64,000 bases of DNA from an uncultured Acetatifactor sp. (GTDB taxonomy: Bacteria; Bacillota; Clostridia; Lachnospirales; Lachnospiraceae), in assembly GCA_910586485.1 (NCBI GenBank), contig CAJUIA010000012.1, positions 44,606 to 108,605 on the forward strand. The letters run 5' to 3'. The notes below the pieces were generated by a model. That model was not told the DNA's origin. It saw nothing but the letters and a program-made list of their open reading frames with translations, and searched no databases. Below are positions 7,635 to 16,220 of the stretch, in pieces (within the stretch, counting starts at the first letter, position 1; each line of letters opens with the position of its first letter). The translations under genes were made by a program, and so were the position numbers.

Positions 7635-9134
7635 ATGAATTTATCCGTAAAAGAGATTGCCCAGGCCTGCGGCGGCCAGCTGGTCTTAAGAAACGGCACA
7701 AAAGATGACACATGTGTCACGTCTGTTGTGATTGACTCCCGGAAAGCAGAAGCAGGGTGTGTATTTGCCGCCGTGGCAGGGGAGCGGGTGGATGGACACC
7801 GGTTTGTCGGTCAGGTATTTGAGACGGGAGCATTCCTTGCGGTGGTTGAAAAGACGCCTGAACAGGTACAGGAAGAGACGGGAGCAGACTGTTCCGGCTG
7901 GGGCAGCTATTGTCTGGTGGGAGATACGCTGCAGGCCTTGAAGGACATAGGGGAGTATTATCGAAAAAAGCTGAATATTCCCATTGTGGGAATTACAGGA
8001 AGCGTGGGCAAGACCAGCACAAAGGAGTTTATTGCCGGAGTGCTGGCACAAAGACTTCGAGTGTTGAAGACGGAAGGGAATTTCAATAATGAGATCGGTG
8101 TTCCCCTGACGCTGCTGCGCATTCGGGAGGAACATCAGGCGGCGGTGGTAGAAATGGGGATCAGCGATTTTGGGGAGATGCACCGGCTCAGCAGGATGGT
8201 GCGGCCCAATGTCTGCGTGATTACCAATATCGGCCAATGCCATCTGGAAAATTTAAAGACCAGGGACGGGATCCTGAAGGCAAAATCGGAAATTTTTGAC
8301 TTTATGGCGGAGGACGGAGAGGTTTGTTTAAACGGGGAGGACGACAAATTAAGGAGTCTGAGTGAGGTGAAGGGCCGTCGCCCTCATTTTTTCGGACTGG
8401 GTGGAAACCCGGCAGAGGAAGTGACAGCCGAAAGGATCGAGAGTCATGGGCTGTGGGGAAGTAAGGCGATTCTGCGTTTTCGGCGGCCGCAGGCTTTAGA
8501 AAACAATGCAGAGCAGGAAGCAATGCAGGAAGGAGCGGCTGCAGCGGATACGGCAGAGGTATCGGTACATGTGCCTCTTCCCGGTGTTCATATGGTGATG
8601 AATGCGGCTGCGGCGGCATGTGTGGCAGGGCTGTTCGGGCTTTCCCATGAAGAGATTGCCAGGGGAATCGAAAGGATCCAGCCCGTAGACGGGCGAAATC
8701 ATCTGATACGCCTTCCCGGCTTTACCCTGATCGACGACTGCTATAACGCCAATCCGGCATCCATGCGGGCAGCCCTTGATCTGCTGGCCCTGGCGGATAC
8801 GAAGAAAATTGCCATATTAGGAGATATGTTTGAGCTGGGGGAGGATTCCGATGCCCTTCATGCAGGGGTAGGTGAATACGCGGCGCTGGCAGATATTGAC
8901 GGGATCCTTTGTGTGGGAGAAAATTCCCGGCATACTTACCGGGCAGCATTGGAGCATGGCAGGGGAAAAATCCGCGCGGCATATTTTCCGGACAGGGAGA
9001 TGCTGTTGAAGGCTTTGAGTGAAAACCTGGAAGAATATATTCCCCAGGGCTGTACGGTGCTGCTGAAGGCATCTCACGGTATGGAATTTGCCAGGGTGCT
9101 GGAGTTTCTTCAGGAAAAAGGGGCGGTTATGTAA
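7635..9134 (+). CDS. murF: UDP-N-acetylmuramoyl-tripeptide--D-alanyl-D-alanine ligase
   Basis: 499-residue Mur ligase adding D-Ala-D-Ala to UDP-MurNAc-tripeptide in the cytoplasm. Seen: N-terminal UDP-binding domain (VVIDSRKAEAGCVFAAV), P-loop GITGSVGKTSTKEF (~119-132), central EMGISDFGEMHRL and TNIGQCHLE, and the C-terminal Rossmann-like domain with DDCYNANPASMRAAL and ILGDMFELG. The ATG at 7635 is preferred over an in-frame TTG at 7626, which lies directly against the AAAGG ribosome-binding site. It starts 5 bases after ddl ends. An Ala/Glu-rich insert near residues 285-305 sits in a loop. Its 3' end overlaps plsC on the opposite strand by 8 bases. Confidence 0.92.
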   Translation: MNLSVKEIAQACGGQLVLRNGTKDDTCVTSVVIDSRKAEAGCVFAAVAGERVDGHRFVGQVFETGAFLAVVEKTPEQVQEETGADCSGWGSYCLVGDTLQALKDIGEYYRKKLNIPIVGITGSVGKTSTKEFIAGVLAQRLRVLKTEGNFNNEIGVPLTLLRIREEHQAAVVEMGISDFGEMHRLSRMVRPNVCVITNIGQCHLENLKTRDGILKAKSEIFDFMAEDGEVCLNGEDDKLRSLSEVKGRRPHFFGLGGNPAEEVTAERIESHGLWGSKAILRFRRPQALENNAEQEAMQEGAAAADTAEVSVHVPLPGVHMVMNAAAAACVAGLFGLSHEEIARGIERIQPVDGRNHLIRLPGFTLIDDCYNANPASMRAALDLLALADTKKIAILGDMFELGEDSDALHAGVGEYAALADIDGILCVGENSRHTYRAALEHGRGKIRAAYFPDREMLLKALSENLEEYIPQGCTVLLKASHGMEFARVLEFLQEKGAVM

Positions 9135-9867
9135 AGTATTCTTCTTTTATGGCAAAATAACGATCTTGAATCATTTTGAAGACGTAATTGCCCAGATCCC
9201 GGCGGGGAATCTGATCCAGCTGCTCAGGATAGACGGGGGCACCAAAGTCAATGACTACAGTAGCTTTTTTTACCTTGGGCAGGTGATCCTCAAAGGCCTG
9301 GGCAGTATTTACCAGGGTCAGGGGCACAATGGGAACCCTGCCCTTTTCTGCGATTTTCAGACTGCCTTCCTTAAACGGAAGGAAGGTATCGTTTACCTTG
9401 TTGCGGGTGCCTTCGGGAAAGATACAGAGGGAATAGCCGTTTTTCACCTCTTCCACGCCGGCAAGGATCGTTTTGAGGCCTTTGCGAATATCACCGCGGT
9501 CCAGAAACAGGCAGTGTATATTTTTCATCCACAGGGACAGGATAGGCGCCTTCTTCATTTCTACTTTTGCCACATAGCCGGTAACTCCCGGAAAAAGCGT
9601 GCAGGTCAGCACAATGTCAAAAAAGCTGCGGTGATTCCCCACATAAAGGACAGCGGTGTCTGTGGGGATATTTTCCCTGCCCTTTACGATGACCTTTGTA
9701 CCGGCCAGAAGGGTAATGCAGCGAAAGCCCCAGGATACCAGAGCCATGGAGCTTTTGGCCTTCAGCCGCGGATTAAATTTTCCGATGATCCATTCCACAA
9801 AAAGCACGGGAAGGGAAAGAATTAAATAGAGCACCAGATATAGGACGATTACAATAAAGCGAATCAT
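9127..9867 (-). CDS. plsC: 1-acyl-sn-glycerol-3-phosphate acyltransferase
   Basis: 246-residue membrane-bound LPLAT enzyme that converts lysophosphatidate to phosphatidate in phospholipid synthesis. The N-terminus is a hydrophobic anchor (~3-28). The catalytic NHRSFFD box is at residues 78-84 (His79, Asp84) and the FPEGTR substrate box at 150-155. The start codon was set at the ATG 5 bases after GGAGGA; longer in-frame starts have no such site. It converges on murF with an 8-base overlap, and its promoter must lie in the 132-base divergent gap shared with the next lipoprotein gene. The family assignment is sure; the preferred acyl donor is unknown. Confidence 0.88.
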   Translation of the reverse strand: MIRFIVIVLYLVLYLILSLPVLFVEWIIGKFNPRLKAKSSMALVSWGFRCITLLAGTKVIVKGRENIPTDTAVLYVGNHRSFFDIVLTCTLFPGVTGYVAKVEMKKAPILSLWMKNIHCLFLDRGDIRKGLKTILAGVEEVKNGYSLCIFPEGTRNKVNDTFLPFKEGSLKIAEKGRVPIVPLTLVNTAQAFEDHLPKVKKATVVIDFGAPVYPEQLDQIPRRDLGNYVFKMIQDRYFAIKEEYFT

Positions 9868-9999
9868 ATAAATCCTCCGCATATTGAAACATACATATGA
9901 TCCGGGCGGCTGAATGCGGTCCGGGGTCAGCTGCATGTAATAATCATATACAGTTTAGCATAAATATTAGCAAAAGTAAAAGGTTTATGCGAGGCAACA

Positions 10000-10422
10000 T
10001 TGAAAAAGAGACGGATCATAACAAGGAGCCTTCTGTGTCTGCTGCTTGCGGCAAGCCTGCTGTTTACGGGCTGTACCTATTTAAGCGATGAAAAGATCAA
10101 GCTGCGGGATCTTGATTTTACGGTTCTCAGCGAAGAGATGATTCCGGAAGAGCTTAAGGGTATCATAGAAGAAAAGAAAAGTGCGGCTTTTCAGATTACT
10201 TATACCGACAATGTAAATCTGTACATATGTGTCGGCTACGGTGAGCAGAAGACAGGCGGTTACAGCATTGCGGTGGAAGAGCTGTACCTGACGGAAAACA
10301 ACATATGTGTAAATACCAGCCTTCTGGGGCCGGAGGCCGGGGACAAGAGCGGCAAGACGCCCTCTTATCCTGTAATCGTACTGAAGACGGAGTTTCTGGA
10401 GCAAACTGTGATCTTCGAATGA
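10000..10422 (+). CDS. Small lipoprotein with PrcB-like C-terminal domain
   Basis: 140 residues from a TTG start. A basic N-terminus, hydrophobic stretch and LLFTGC lipobox (Cys near residue 25) mark a secreted lipoprotein. The C-terminal half (GGYSIAVEELYLTENNICV...PSYPVIVLKTE) resembles the C-terminal domain of the protease-complex subunit PrcB, a small beta domain that in other bacteria accompanies proteases. No protease gene adjoins it here, so its partner is unknown. It is read divergently from plsC, and the downstream repeat element begins a few bases after its stop. Confidence 0.6.
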   Translation: MKKRRIITRSLLCLLLAASLLFTGCTYLSDEKIKLRDLDFTVLSEEMIPEELKGIIEEKKSAAFQITYTDNVNLYICVGYGEQKTGGYSIAVEELYLTENNICVNTSLLGPEAGDKSGKTPSYPVIVLKTEFLEQTVIFE

Positions 10423-10443
10423 AGAGCTGCAGTTCGGCCGCCA

Positions 10444-10574
10444 ACAGCCGACCGTCATTCTCATGCAGACCCGCTTTCGCTTGAGGCGCGACGTAGCGGT
10501 ACATAGGCAAGCACAATACGCTTACCAAGTACCGACGTCTTGCACAGTCTGCATTGAGAACAACGACCGACTGT
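10444..10574 (+). repeat. Dispersed structured element, copy 2 (possible ncRNA)
   Basis: Second copy of the element seen at 4811 and 51924. The core helices are kept but with changed base pairs: TGCAGAC/GTCTGCA (G-C replaced by A-T), GACGT/ACGTC (C-G replaced by T-A) and GGTAC/GTACC. The outer helix differs in sequence yet still pairs, and GCAGTTCG (10429) faces CGAATTGC (to 10588) outside it. Conserved unpaired parts include CATTGAGAACAAC and CGTCTTGCAC. It occupies most of the gap between the PrcB-like lipoprotein gene and pyrC. Confidence 0.7.
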
Positions 10575-10588
10575 CGTCTGCGAATTGC

Positions 10589-10617
10589 TTGTCTCCCGGC
10601 AGGAAATATGGTATGAT
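10589..10617 (+). promoter_or_regulatory. Promoter of the pyr gene cluster
   Basis: TTGTCT and TATGAT with a 17-base spacer, directly after the repeat element and about 18 bases before the pyrC start. No PyrR-binding attenuator was recognised in the short leader. Confidence 0.55.
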
Positions 10618-10634
10618 GAGCTTGGGAGGTACTT

Positions 10635-11906
10635 ATGCTGCTGATTAAAAACGGATATATGATTGACCCTAAATCGGGGTGGGACGGAAACTATGATCTG
10701 CTGATCGAAAATGATACTATTATAAAGATCGGAAAGAAGCTGGAGGCCCCTGACGAGAAATGCAGGGTGATTGATGCGGAGGGGCTTTTGGTGGCTCCCG
10801 GACTGGTGGATGTTCATGTTCATTTCAGAGAGCCGGGTTTTACCGAGAAAGAGGATATTGCCACCGGGGCAGCGGCTGCTGCCCGCGGAGGCTTTACCAG
10901 TGTGGTTTTAATGGCCAACACAAAGCCGCCGGTGGATCATCTGGAAACACTGAAGCTTGTGATAGAGCGGGGAAGGGAAACGGGTATCCATGTGTATACC
11001 TGTGCCAATGTGACCATGGCCATGCAGGGAAAGGAGCTGACGCCCATGCGGGCTCTGGCGGAGGCAGGGGCCGTAGGCTTTACGGACGACGGCATCCCCC
11101 TGACAGACGCGGAAATCGTGCGCAGCGCCATGAGAAACGCGGCGGCGCTGGACATGCCTGTCAGCCTTCACGAGGAAGATCCGAGACTGATTGAAAACAA
11201 CGGTATTCATAGAGGCAGGGCAAGCGAGTATTTCGGCATCGGTGGTTCGCCCAGAGAGGCGGAGATTACCATGGTGGAGAGGGATCTGAAGCTTGCGCTG
11301 GAGACAGGGGCGAGCGTCAATATCCAGCATGTCAGTGCCAAAGAGACCGTGGAGCTGATCCGCCGGGCAAAAGAGAAGGGCAAAAACATCCATGCTGAGG
11401 CAACGCCTCATCATTTTACCCTGACGGAGGAAGCGGTTATCCAATACGGCACTCTGGCGAAGATGAATCCGCCGCTCAGGGAAGAAGCGGACAGGCAGGC
11501 GATTATTAAAGGTCTGGTGGACGGCACCATTGATCTGATTGCCACGGACCATGCCCCTCACACGGCGGAAGAGAAGGCAAGGCAGATCACGGAGGCTCCC
11601 AGCGGTATCATCGGGCTGGAAACGGCGCTGGCTTTAGGGATCACGGAGCTGGTGGACGGCGGTTATCTTACCATGAGGCAGCTGCTGACACTGATGAGTA
11701 CCAACCCGGCTAACCTGTACCATTTGAATGCGGGTTACCTGGCGGAGGGCGGGCCTGCAGATGTGATTCTGATTGATACCAGAGCAGAATGGACCCCTTC
11801 CGAGTATGCTTCCAAGGCAAGTAATACACCCTTTACCGGCAGGAAGCTTAAGGGGAAGGTGGTTGCCGTGATTTGCAGCGAAAGGCGGCTTCTGCGCTTT
11901 GGGTGA
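10635..11906 (+). CDS. pyrC: Dihydroorotase
   Basis: 423-residue zinc amidohydrolase that cyclises carbamoyl-aspartate to dihydroorotate, the third step of pyrimidine synthesis. Seen: the metal motif DVHVHFREPGFT with its HxH, the segment GGFTSVVLMANTKP, a later histidine in NIQHVSAKETVEL, and the catalytic-Asp motif IATDHAPHTAEEKA. Length and motifs fit type I PyrC. GGAGGT lies a few bases before the ATG. It is first in a cluster with pyrK and pyrD, 37 bases ahead of pyrK, with its own promoter upstream. Confidence 0.93.
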   Translation: MLLIKNGYMIDPKSGWDGNYDLLIENDTIIKIGKKLEAPDEKCRVIDAEGLLVAPGLVDVHVHFREPGFTEKEDIATGAAAAARGGFTSVVLMANTKPPVDHLETLKLVIERGRETGIHVYTCANVTMAMQGKELTPMRALAEAGAVGFTDDGIPLTDAEIVRSAMRNAAALDMPVSLHEEDPRLIENNGIHRGRASEYFGIGGSPREAEITMVERDLKLALETGASVNIQHVSAKETVELIRRAKEKGKNIHAEATPHHFTLTEEAVIQYGTLAKMNPPLREEADRQAIIKGLVDGTIDLIATDHAPHTAEEKARQITEAPSGIIGLETALALGITELVDGGYLTMRQLLTLMSTNPANLYHLNAGYLAEGGPADVILIDTRAEWTPSEYASKASNTPFTGRKLKGKVVAVICSERRLLRFG

Positions 11907-11943
11907 GCTTTGCGCTTTGACCTAAGGGGAAGCGGAGGCAGGA

Positions 11944-12789
11944 GTGAAGGATAAAAACAGCTTGGAAAGGTGGCTTACGAAAATGAAGGAAAAGCAATCG
12001 GCTGCGGTGCTTTCTCAGAAGGAAATCGCACCGGCAGTTTATGATATGTGGATTGGGACCTCTCTGGCAGAACAGGCAAAGCCGGGGCAGTTTCTCTGTA
12101 TTTACCCAAAAGATAAAAGTACGCTGCTTCCCAGGCCCATCAGTATCTGTGAGATTGACAGGGACAGGCAGGCGCTGCGTATCGTTTACCGTCTGGCGGG
12201 CAGCGGGACACGGGAATTTTCCGGCTATGAAAAGGGCGAGAGCATTTCCGTTCTGGGAACCCTTGGCAACGGCTTTCCGCTGGAAGAGGCAGCGGGAAAG
12301 CGGGTTTTTTTGATGGGCGGAGGCATCGGTATTCCTCCCATCTTGGAACTGGCAAAGCAGCTTTGCGTGAAAGAAAGGAACGCCGGGGAGGCGGCTGCCC
12401 GTGAGGATGTGATGATCATTCTCGGCTATCGGGACGAAAGGACCTTTCTACAGGCGGAATTCGAAAAATACGGCAGGGTATATACAGCCACGGAGGACGG
12501 CAGCGTGGGGACAAGGGGAAATGTTATGGACGCTGTCCGGGAGCAGGGACTTACGGCGGAGGTGATCTATGCCTGCGGCCCCATGCCCATGCTTCGCGCC
12601 GTCAAGGCCTATGCGGCGGAGCAGAGGATAAAGGCCTATATTTCACTGGAGGAGCATATGGCCTGCGGCGTGGGGGCATGTCTTGGCTGTGTGGCAAAGA
12701 CAAAAAGGGTGCATCATCATTCTCATGTGCATAACGCCCGGATCTGTACGGACGGCCCGGTGTTTGAAGCGGCGGATATTCTGTTGTAA
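11944..12789 (+). CDS. pyrK: Dihydroorotate dehydrogenase electron-transfer subunit
   Basis: 281-residue iron-sulfur flavoprotein that passes electrons from PyrD (type 1B) to NAD+. Seen: the FAD-binding segment RPISICEID, the NAD-binding stretch FLMGGGIGIPPILELA, the CGPMPMLRA loop, and the C-terminal [2Fe-2S] cysteines (HMACGVGACLGC plus a later ICTDGP Cys). It starts at GTG after an AGGCAGGAG site. A short His-rich stretch (VHHHSHVHNA) between the third and fourth cysteines is unusual and might bind metal. It would work with pyrD, but a toxin-antitoxin pair separates the two genes. Confidence 0.92.
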   Translation: MKDKNSLERWLTKMKEKQSAAVLSQKEIAPAVYDMWIGTSLAEQAKPGQFLCIYPKDKSTLLPRPISICEIDRDRQALRIVYRLAGSGTREFSGYEKGESISVLGTLGNGFPLEEAAGKRVFLMGGGIGIPPILELAKQLCVKERNAGEAAAREDVMIILGYRDERTFLQAEFEKYGRVYTATEDGSVGTRGNVMDAVREQGLTAEVIYACGPMPMLRAVKAYAAEQRIKAYISLEEHMACGVGACLGCVAKTKRVHHHSHVHNARICTDGPVFEAADILL

Positions 12790-12795
12790 GTGAAG

Positions 12796-12801
12796 TATAA
12801 T
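12796..12801 (+). promoter_or_regulatory. -10-like box ahead of the toxin-antitoxin pair
   Basis: An exact TATAAT just after pyrK and 40 bases before the antitoxin start. No convincing -35 box is seen at the right distance, so an own promoter is possible but not shown. Confidence 0.3.
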
Positions 12802-12841
12802 AAAGTGCAGGGATAAGGTGCCGCAGAAGGAGGGGACGATT

Positions 12842-13117
12842 ATGGAAGTGGCAAAGGTAACATCAAAGGGTCAGATTACAATACCTGTTGCAATCAGAAA
12901 TACTCTTGGAATACGAGAGGGAGATAAGATCCTCTTTGTTGAAGAAGGAGATAAGGTTATTCTCACAAATGCTTCAACCAGCGCGCTGCTGAAGGCGCAG
13001 GAGGCATTTCAGGGTGTTGCGGAAGAACTGGGTATTAAAAATGATCAGGATGTTGTAAACCTTGTAAAAGAAATTCGTGCAGAGAGGGGAGAACAATATA
13101 AGTGCGAATCATGCTAG
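12842..13117 (+). CDS. AbrB/SpoVT-type antitoxin
   Basis: 91-residue protein with an N-terminal SpoVT/AbrB swapped-hairpin DNA-binding domain (VTSKGQITIPVAIRNTLGI, then REGDKILFVEEGDKVIL). The helical C-terminus would bind the toxin. The start at 12842 is chosen because AAGGAGGGG lies just upstream. It overlaps the PIN gene by 16 bases, the usual coupled antitoxin-toxin order, and the family commonly represses its own operon. The codon and base use is more AT-rich than in the flanking pyr genes, which suggests acquisition from elsewhere. Confidence 0.85.
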   Translation: MEVAKVTSKGQITIPVAIRNTLGIREGDKILFVEEGDKVILTNASTSALLKAQEAFQGVAEELGIKNDQDVVNLVKEIRAERGEQYKCESC

Positions 13118-13515
13118 ACACGAATATTTTGATTTCCATGTTGTTTTTTCCCAATGAGCAGTTTAATAATATTTTGGATTATATCACAAGAAAGCATAAA
13201 CTGGTACTGTCTTCATTCGTAATTGATGAATTGTCTGCCGTTGCTGTTCGTAAATTTCCGGCTAAAAGCGCTGCCGTCGATTCCTTTTTGGCGGAGTTAT
13301 CGTATGAACTTGTCTATACGCCGCACCACATGCCGGGAAATCTTTTTAAAATAAGAGATATGTGCGATTACCCGGTACTTTATACGGCAATTACTGAGAA
13401 CATAGATATTTTTATAACAGGTGACAAAGATTTTTTAGAGGTGGATATTGAAATGCCGGAGATTATGACACCGGCGGATTTTATACAGAAATATATAAAA
13501 TCATCAGAGCTTTAG
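13102..13515 (+). CDS. PIN-domain toxin (putative ribonuclease)
   Basis: 137-residue PIN protein starting at GTG inside the antitoxin gene. Acidic Mg-binding positions are visible: MLDTN at residue 5, IDELS near 43, and ITGDKDFLEVD near 111. These match the family's nuclease site, so it appears intact. PIN toxins cleave RNA when freed from the antitoxin. It carries the hallmarks of the putative toxin-antitoxin PIN family, including a FIQKY C-terminus. It is inserted between pyrK and pyrD and is followed by a strong hairpin. RNA target unknown. Confidence 0.85.
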   Translation: MRIMLDTNILISMLFFPNEQFNNILDYITRKHKLVLSSFVIDELSAVAVRKFPAKSAAVDSFLAELSYELVYTPHHMPGNLFKIRDMCDYPVLYTAITENIDIFITGDKDFLEVDIEMPEIMTPADFIQKYIKSSEL

Positions 13516-13559
13516 CTGACCGGGGGATTGCAGGCTGCAGATTTGTGGCTGCGCCCATA

Positions 13560-13585
13560 CGGCAAAAAGCTTATGCTTTTTGCCG
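13560..13585 (+). terminator. Hairpin after the toxin gene
   Basis: CGGCAAAAAGC and its complement form an 11-bp stem with a TTAT loop. The 3' arm carries five T residues, but no T-run follows. It separates the toxin-antitoxin pair from pyrD and could reduce read-through from the upstream pyr promoter. Confidence 0.5.
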
Positions 13586-13624
13586 TCAAGAATTCGCAGG
13601 ATTACGAAAGGTATGGTTATTAAT

Positions 13625-14527
13625 ATGAATACACAAGTGACGATTGCAGGTGTAACCTTTAAAAATCCCGTTATGACGGCTTCGGGGACCTTCGGCTCCG
13701 GTATGGAGTACGGAGAATTCGTGGATTTAAACCGCCTGGGGGCAGTGGTGACCAAAGGCGTGGCAAATGTACCCTGGGAGGGGAATCCCACCCCGCGGGT
13801 GGCCGAGGTATACGGGGGGATGTTAAATGCTATCGGACTGCAGAATCCCGGCATAGACGTATTTCTGGAGCGGGATATTCCATTTTTAAAGCAGTATGAT
13901 ACCAGAATCATTGTCAATGTCTGCGGCAGAACGGTGGAGGATTATGTGGAGACGGTGGAGCGCCTGGGGGAAGAGCAGGCGGTTTCCATGCTGGAGATCA
14001 ATGTTTCCTGTCCTAACGTGAAGGAAGGGGCCATTGCCTTTGGCCAGAAGGCAGATGCCCTGTATCACATTACGACGGAGATGAAGAAACATGCAAAGCA
14101 GCCTGTGATCATGAAGCTGAGCCCTAATGTAACGGATATTGGGGAGATGGCAAAAGCAGCAGAGGCCGGGGGGGCAGATGCTCTGTCCCTGATTAATACC
14201 ATTACCGGCATGAAGATAGATATACATAAACGGAAATTTGCGCTGGCAAACAAGACCGGAGGGATGAGCGGCCCCGCCATCAAGCCTGTTGCGGTCCGCA
14301 TGGTGTATCAGGCGGCCCACGCGGTAAAGATTCCTGTGATCGGCATGGGGGGAATTGCCACAGGGGAGGACGCCGTGGAATTTCTGCTGGCAGGGGCCAG
14401 TGCCGTCAGCGTCGGGGCCATGAATTTTGTGAATCCTTATGCCACCGTGGAGGTGGTGGAAGGCATTGAGGCCTATATGAGGCAGTATCATGTGGAAGAC
14501 GTTACGGAACTGATCGGCGCGGTATAG
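13625..14527 (+). CDS. pyrD: Dihydroorotate dehydrogenase, class 1B catalytic subunit
   Basis: 300-residue FMN enzyme oxidising dihydroorotate to orotate. Seen: NPVMTASGTFGSG near the N-terminus, TKGVANVPWEGNPTPR, the active-site loop INVSCPNVKEG with the class 1 catalytic Cys, MKLSPNVTDI, and the FMN phosphate segments GMGGIATGEDA and GAMNFVNP. Needing PyrK as partner fits class 1B. An ATG at 13613 in the same frame is possible, but its AAAGG is too close, so 13625 is preferred. It is separated from pyrK by the toxin-antitoxin pair. Confidence 0.92.
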   Translation: MNTQVTIAGVTFKNPVMTASGTFGSGMEYGEFVDLNRLGAVVTKGVANVPWEGNPTPRVAEVYGGMLNAIGLQNPGIDVFLERDIPFLKQYDTRIIVNVCGRTVEDYVETVERLGEEQAVSMLEINVSCPNVKEGAIAFGQKADALYHITTEMKKHAKQPVIMKLSPNVTDIGEMAKAAEAGGADALSLINTITGMKIDIHKRKFALANKTGGMSGPAIKPVAVRMVYQAAHAVKIPVIGMGGIATGEDAVEFLLAGASAVSVGAMNFVNPYATVEVVEGIEAYMRQYHVEDVTELIGAV

Positions 14528-14599
14528 AGTGCATCGGTTCTTTTCCGGGAAACACCTTCATATATATACTTATACCAGTATATATGTGGAGGTATTTTT

Positions 14600-16150
14600 G
14601 TGGAGCTGATCAAGAGAAACATACATATGGACCGCGTGAAAACGGAGGCGGTCACACAATTTACACTGGAGGACGACCTGAATATACCGGACAGCAGGCC
14701 GGACGTGAATACGCTGAATCTGGAAAAGGGTGAGGTCGTCATCGAAGAGATTCGGCCAGGCACGGACTTTGTCAATGCGCGGGGATACCTGGCGTATGTG
14801 GTACTTTATCATACAAAGGAGGAAGGCAGCAGCCTTGTGGTGCTGGAGGGAAGAGTGCCCTTTGACGAAAGGATTAACCTGCGCGGAGTAGTGCCTGCAG
14901 ACAATGTGAGCGTGGACGGGGAGCTGGAGGATTTGACGGTAGGCATGATAAATTCCCGGAAGCTGAATATCCAGGCTCTTGTCACTCTGGCGGCAAAGGT
15001 GGAAGAGCTCTATGATGAGGAAGCGCCGGTGGCGGTACACGGAGACGAAAAAGCGGAATATCGCAGGATGCCCCTGGAGGTGGCCCAGATTGCCATCTGC
15101 AAAAACGATATTTTCCGGTTGAAGGAGGAAATCAGCCTGCCCTCCAACTATCCCAATATTTTCCAGGTTCTTTGGGATAATATTTCGCTGGGAGATATGG
15201 AATTCAAGGTGGCGGAAGAGAAGATTTCCATGTCCGGGGATGTGCATGTATTCATACTTTATGAGGGGGAAGGGGAAGAGCATCCCATCCGTTCCTTTGA
15301 GACTGCCATTCCCTTTAGCGGCGTCCTGGAGTGTCACGGCTGCAGAGAAGGTATGCTTCCGGATATCCGCTGCCGTCTGGGCCAGAAGGAGCTGGCGGTA
15401 CGTCCGGATTTTGACGGGGAAGAGCGCAGCATCGGTCTGGAGCTGGTACTGGATTTTGTCATTCGCGTTTATGAAGAGGAAGAGCTGGAGATCATATCCG
15501 ATATTTACGGGGTTTCCAACGAAATCGGGACAGTGACCCACAGGGCGGATTTAAGGCAGCTGCTGTCAAGAGTTACGGGGAAGACAAAGGTGACGGATCA
15601 TATTCATGTCAAGGCCGGAAACGTTTTGCAACTGCTGCACAGTGAAGGAACGGTGGCGCTGGAACAGCAGACAGTGGTGGAAAACGGGATTCTGCTTCAG
15701 GGCAGCCTTACGGTGAAGGTCATGTACATTACCGGGGAGGATGATGCGCCCTATGGATGCACCCAGGCCCAGATCCCTTATCAATATACGCTGGAGGTGC
15801 CGGATATTGCACCGGAGGATATTGACACGGTGCAGGGATCGGTGGAGCAGCTGCAGGCGACCATGCTGGATGGGGAAGAGATGGATGTGAAGGCAGTCTT
15901 AAGCTTTTCAACGGTAGTATTTAAGACGGTGCCGGTGGAGCTGATCAGTCAGGTGACGGTTTCGCCTTTGGACACGGGGAAGATGAGCAGCCTTCCGGGC
16001 ATGGCAGTTTACATGGTAAAGGAAGGAGATAATCTCTGGAATATCGGTAAGAAATATTATGTGCCGGTAGAAACCATGAGGAAAATGAATAACCTGGAAA
16101 GCGATGAATTAAAACCAGGGCAGAAGCTTCTGATCGTCAAGGGAAGCTGA
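14600..16150 (+). CDS. SPOCS-domain protein with C-terminal LysM
   Basis: 516 residues from GTG, with TGGAGGTA just upstream and a short AT-rich inverted repeat (14559-14585) before it. Repeated beta-rich modules of the SPOCS (DUF3794) type fill most of the chain: VTQFTLEDDLNIPD at the start, then related VEEISLPSNYPNIFQVLW and IHVKAGNVLQLLHSEGTV segments. The last 50 residues form one LysM domain (VYMVKEGDNLWNIGKKYYV...LKPGQKLLIV), which binds peptidoglycan. There is no signal peptide, as is usual for spore-coat proteins made in the mother cell. A role at the spore coat/cortex is inferred from relatives such as SafA and SpoVID. Confidence 0.82.
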   Translation: MELIKRNIHMDRVKTEAVTQFTLEDDLNIPDSRPDVNTLNLEKGEVVIEEIRPGTDFVNARGYLAYVVLYHTKEEGSSLVVLEGRVPFDERINLRGVVPADNVSVDGELEDLTVGMINSRKLNIQALVTLAAKVEELYDEEAPVAVHGDEKAEYRRMPLEVAQIAICKNDIFRLKEEISLPSNYPNIFQVLWDNISLGDMEFKVAEEKISMSGDVHVFILYEGEGEEHPIRSFETAIPFSGVLECHGCREGMLPDIRCRLGQKELAVRPDFDGEERSIGLELVLDFVIRVYEEEELEIISDIYGVSNEIGTVTHRADLRQLLSRVTGKTKVTDHIHVKAGNVLQLLHSEGTVALEQQTVVENGILLQGSLTVKVMYITGEDDAPYGCTQAQIPYQYTLEVPDIAPEDIDTVQGSVEQLQATMLDGEEMDVKAVLSFSTVVFKTVPVELISQVTVSPLDTGKMSSLPGMAVYMVKEGDNLWNIGKKYYVPVETMRKMNNLESDELKPGQKLLIVKGS

Positions 16151-16190
16151 AAAAATCCCCGGCCTTCCGAAAGGAAAGCCGGGGATTTTT
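16151..16190. terminator. Bidirectional intrinsic terminator
   Basis: AAAAATCCCCGGC and its complement, extended inward by TTCC/GGAA around GAAA with one C-A mismatch. A-tracts and T-tracts on both sides let it end the SPOCS/LysM gene and the converging minus-strand gene. Confidence 0.85.
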
Positions 16191-16220
16191 AACAATGCAC
16201 CTGAAGGCGCGTATTTACGA

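Noticed and set aside
9088..9825. Plus-strand frame opposite plsC
   Set aside because: PlsC on the minus strand has complete catalytic boxes; the plus frame has none and overlaps murF.
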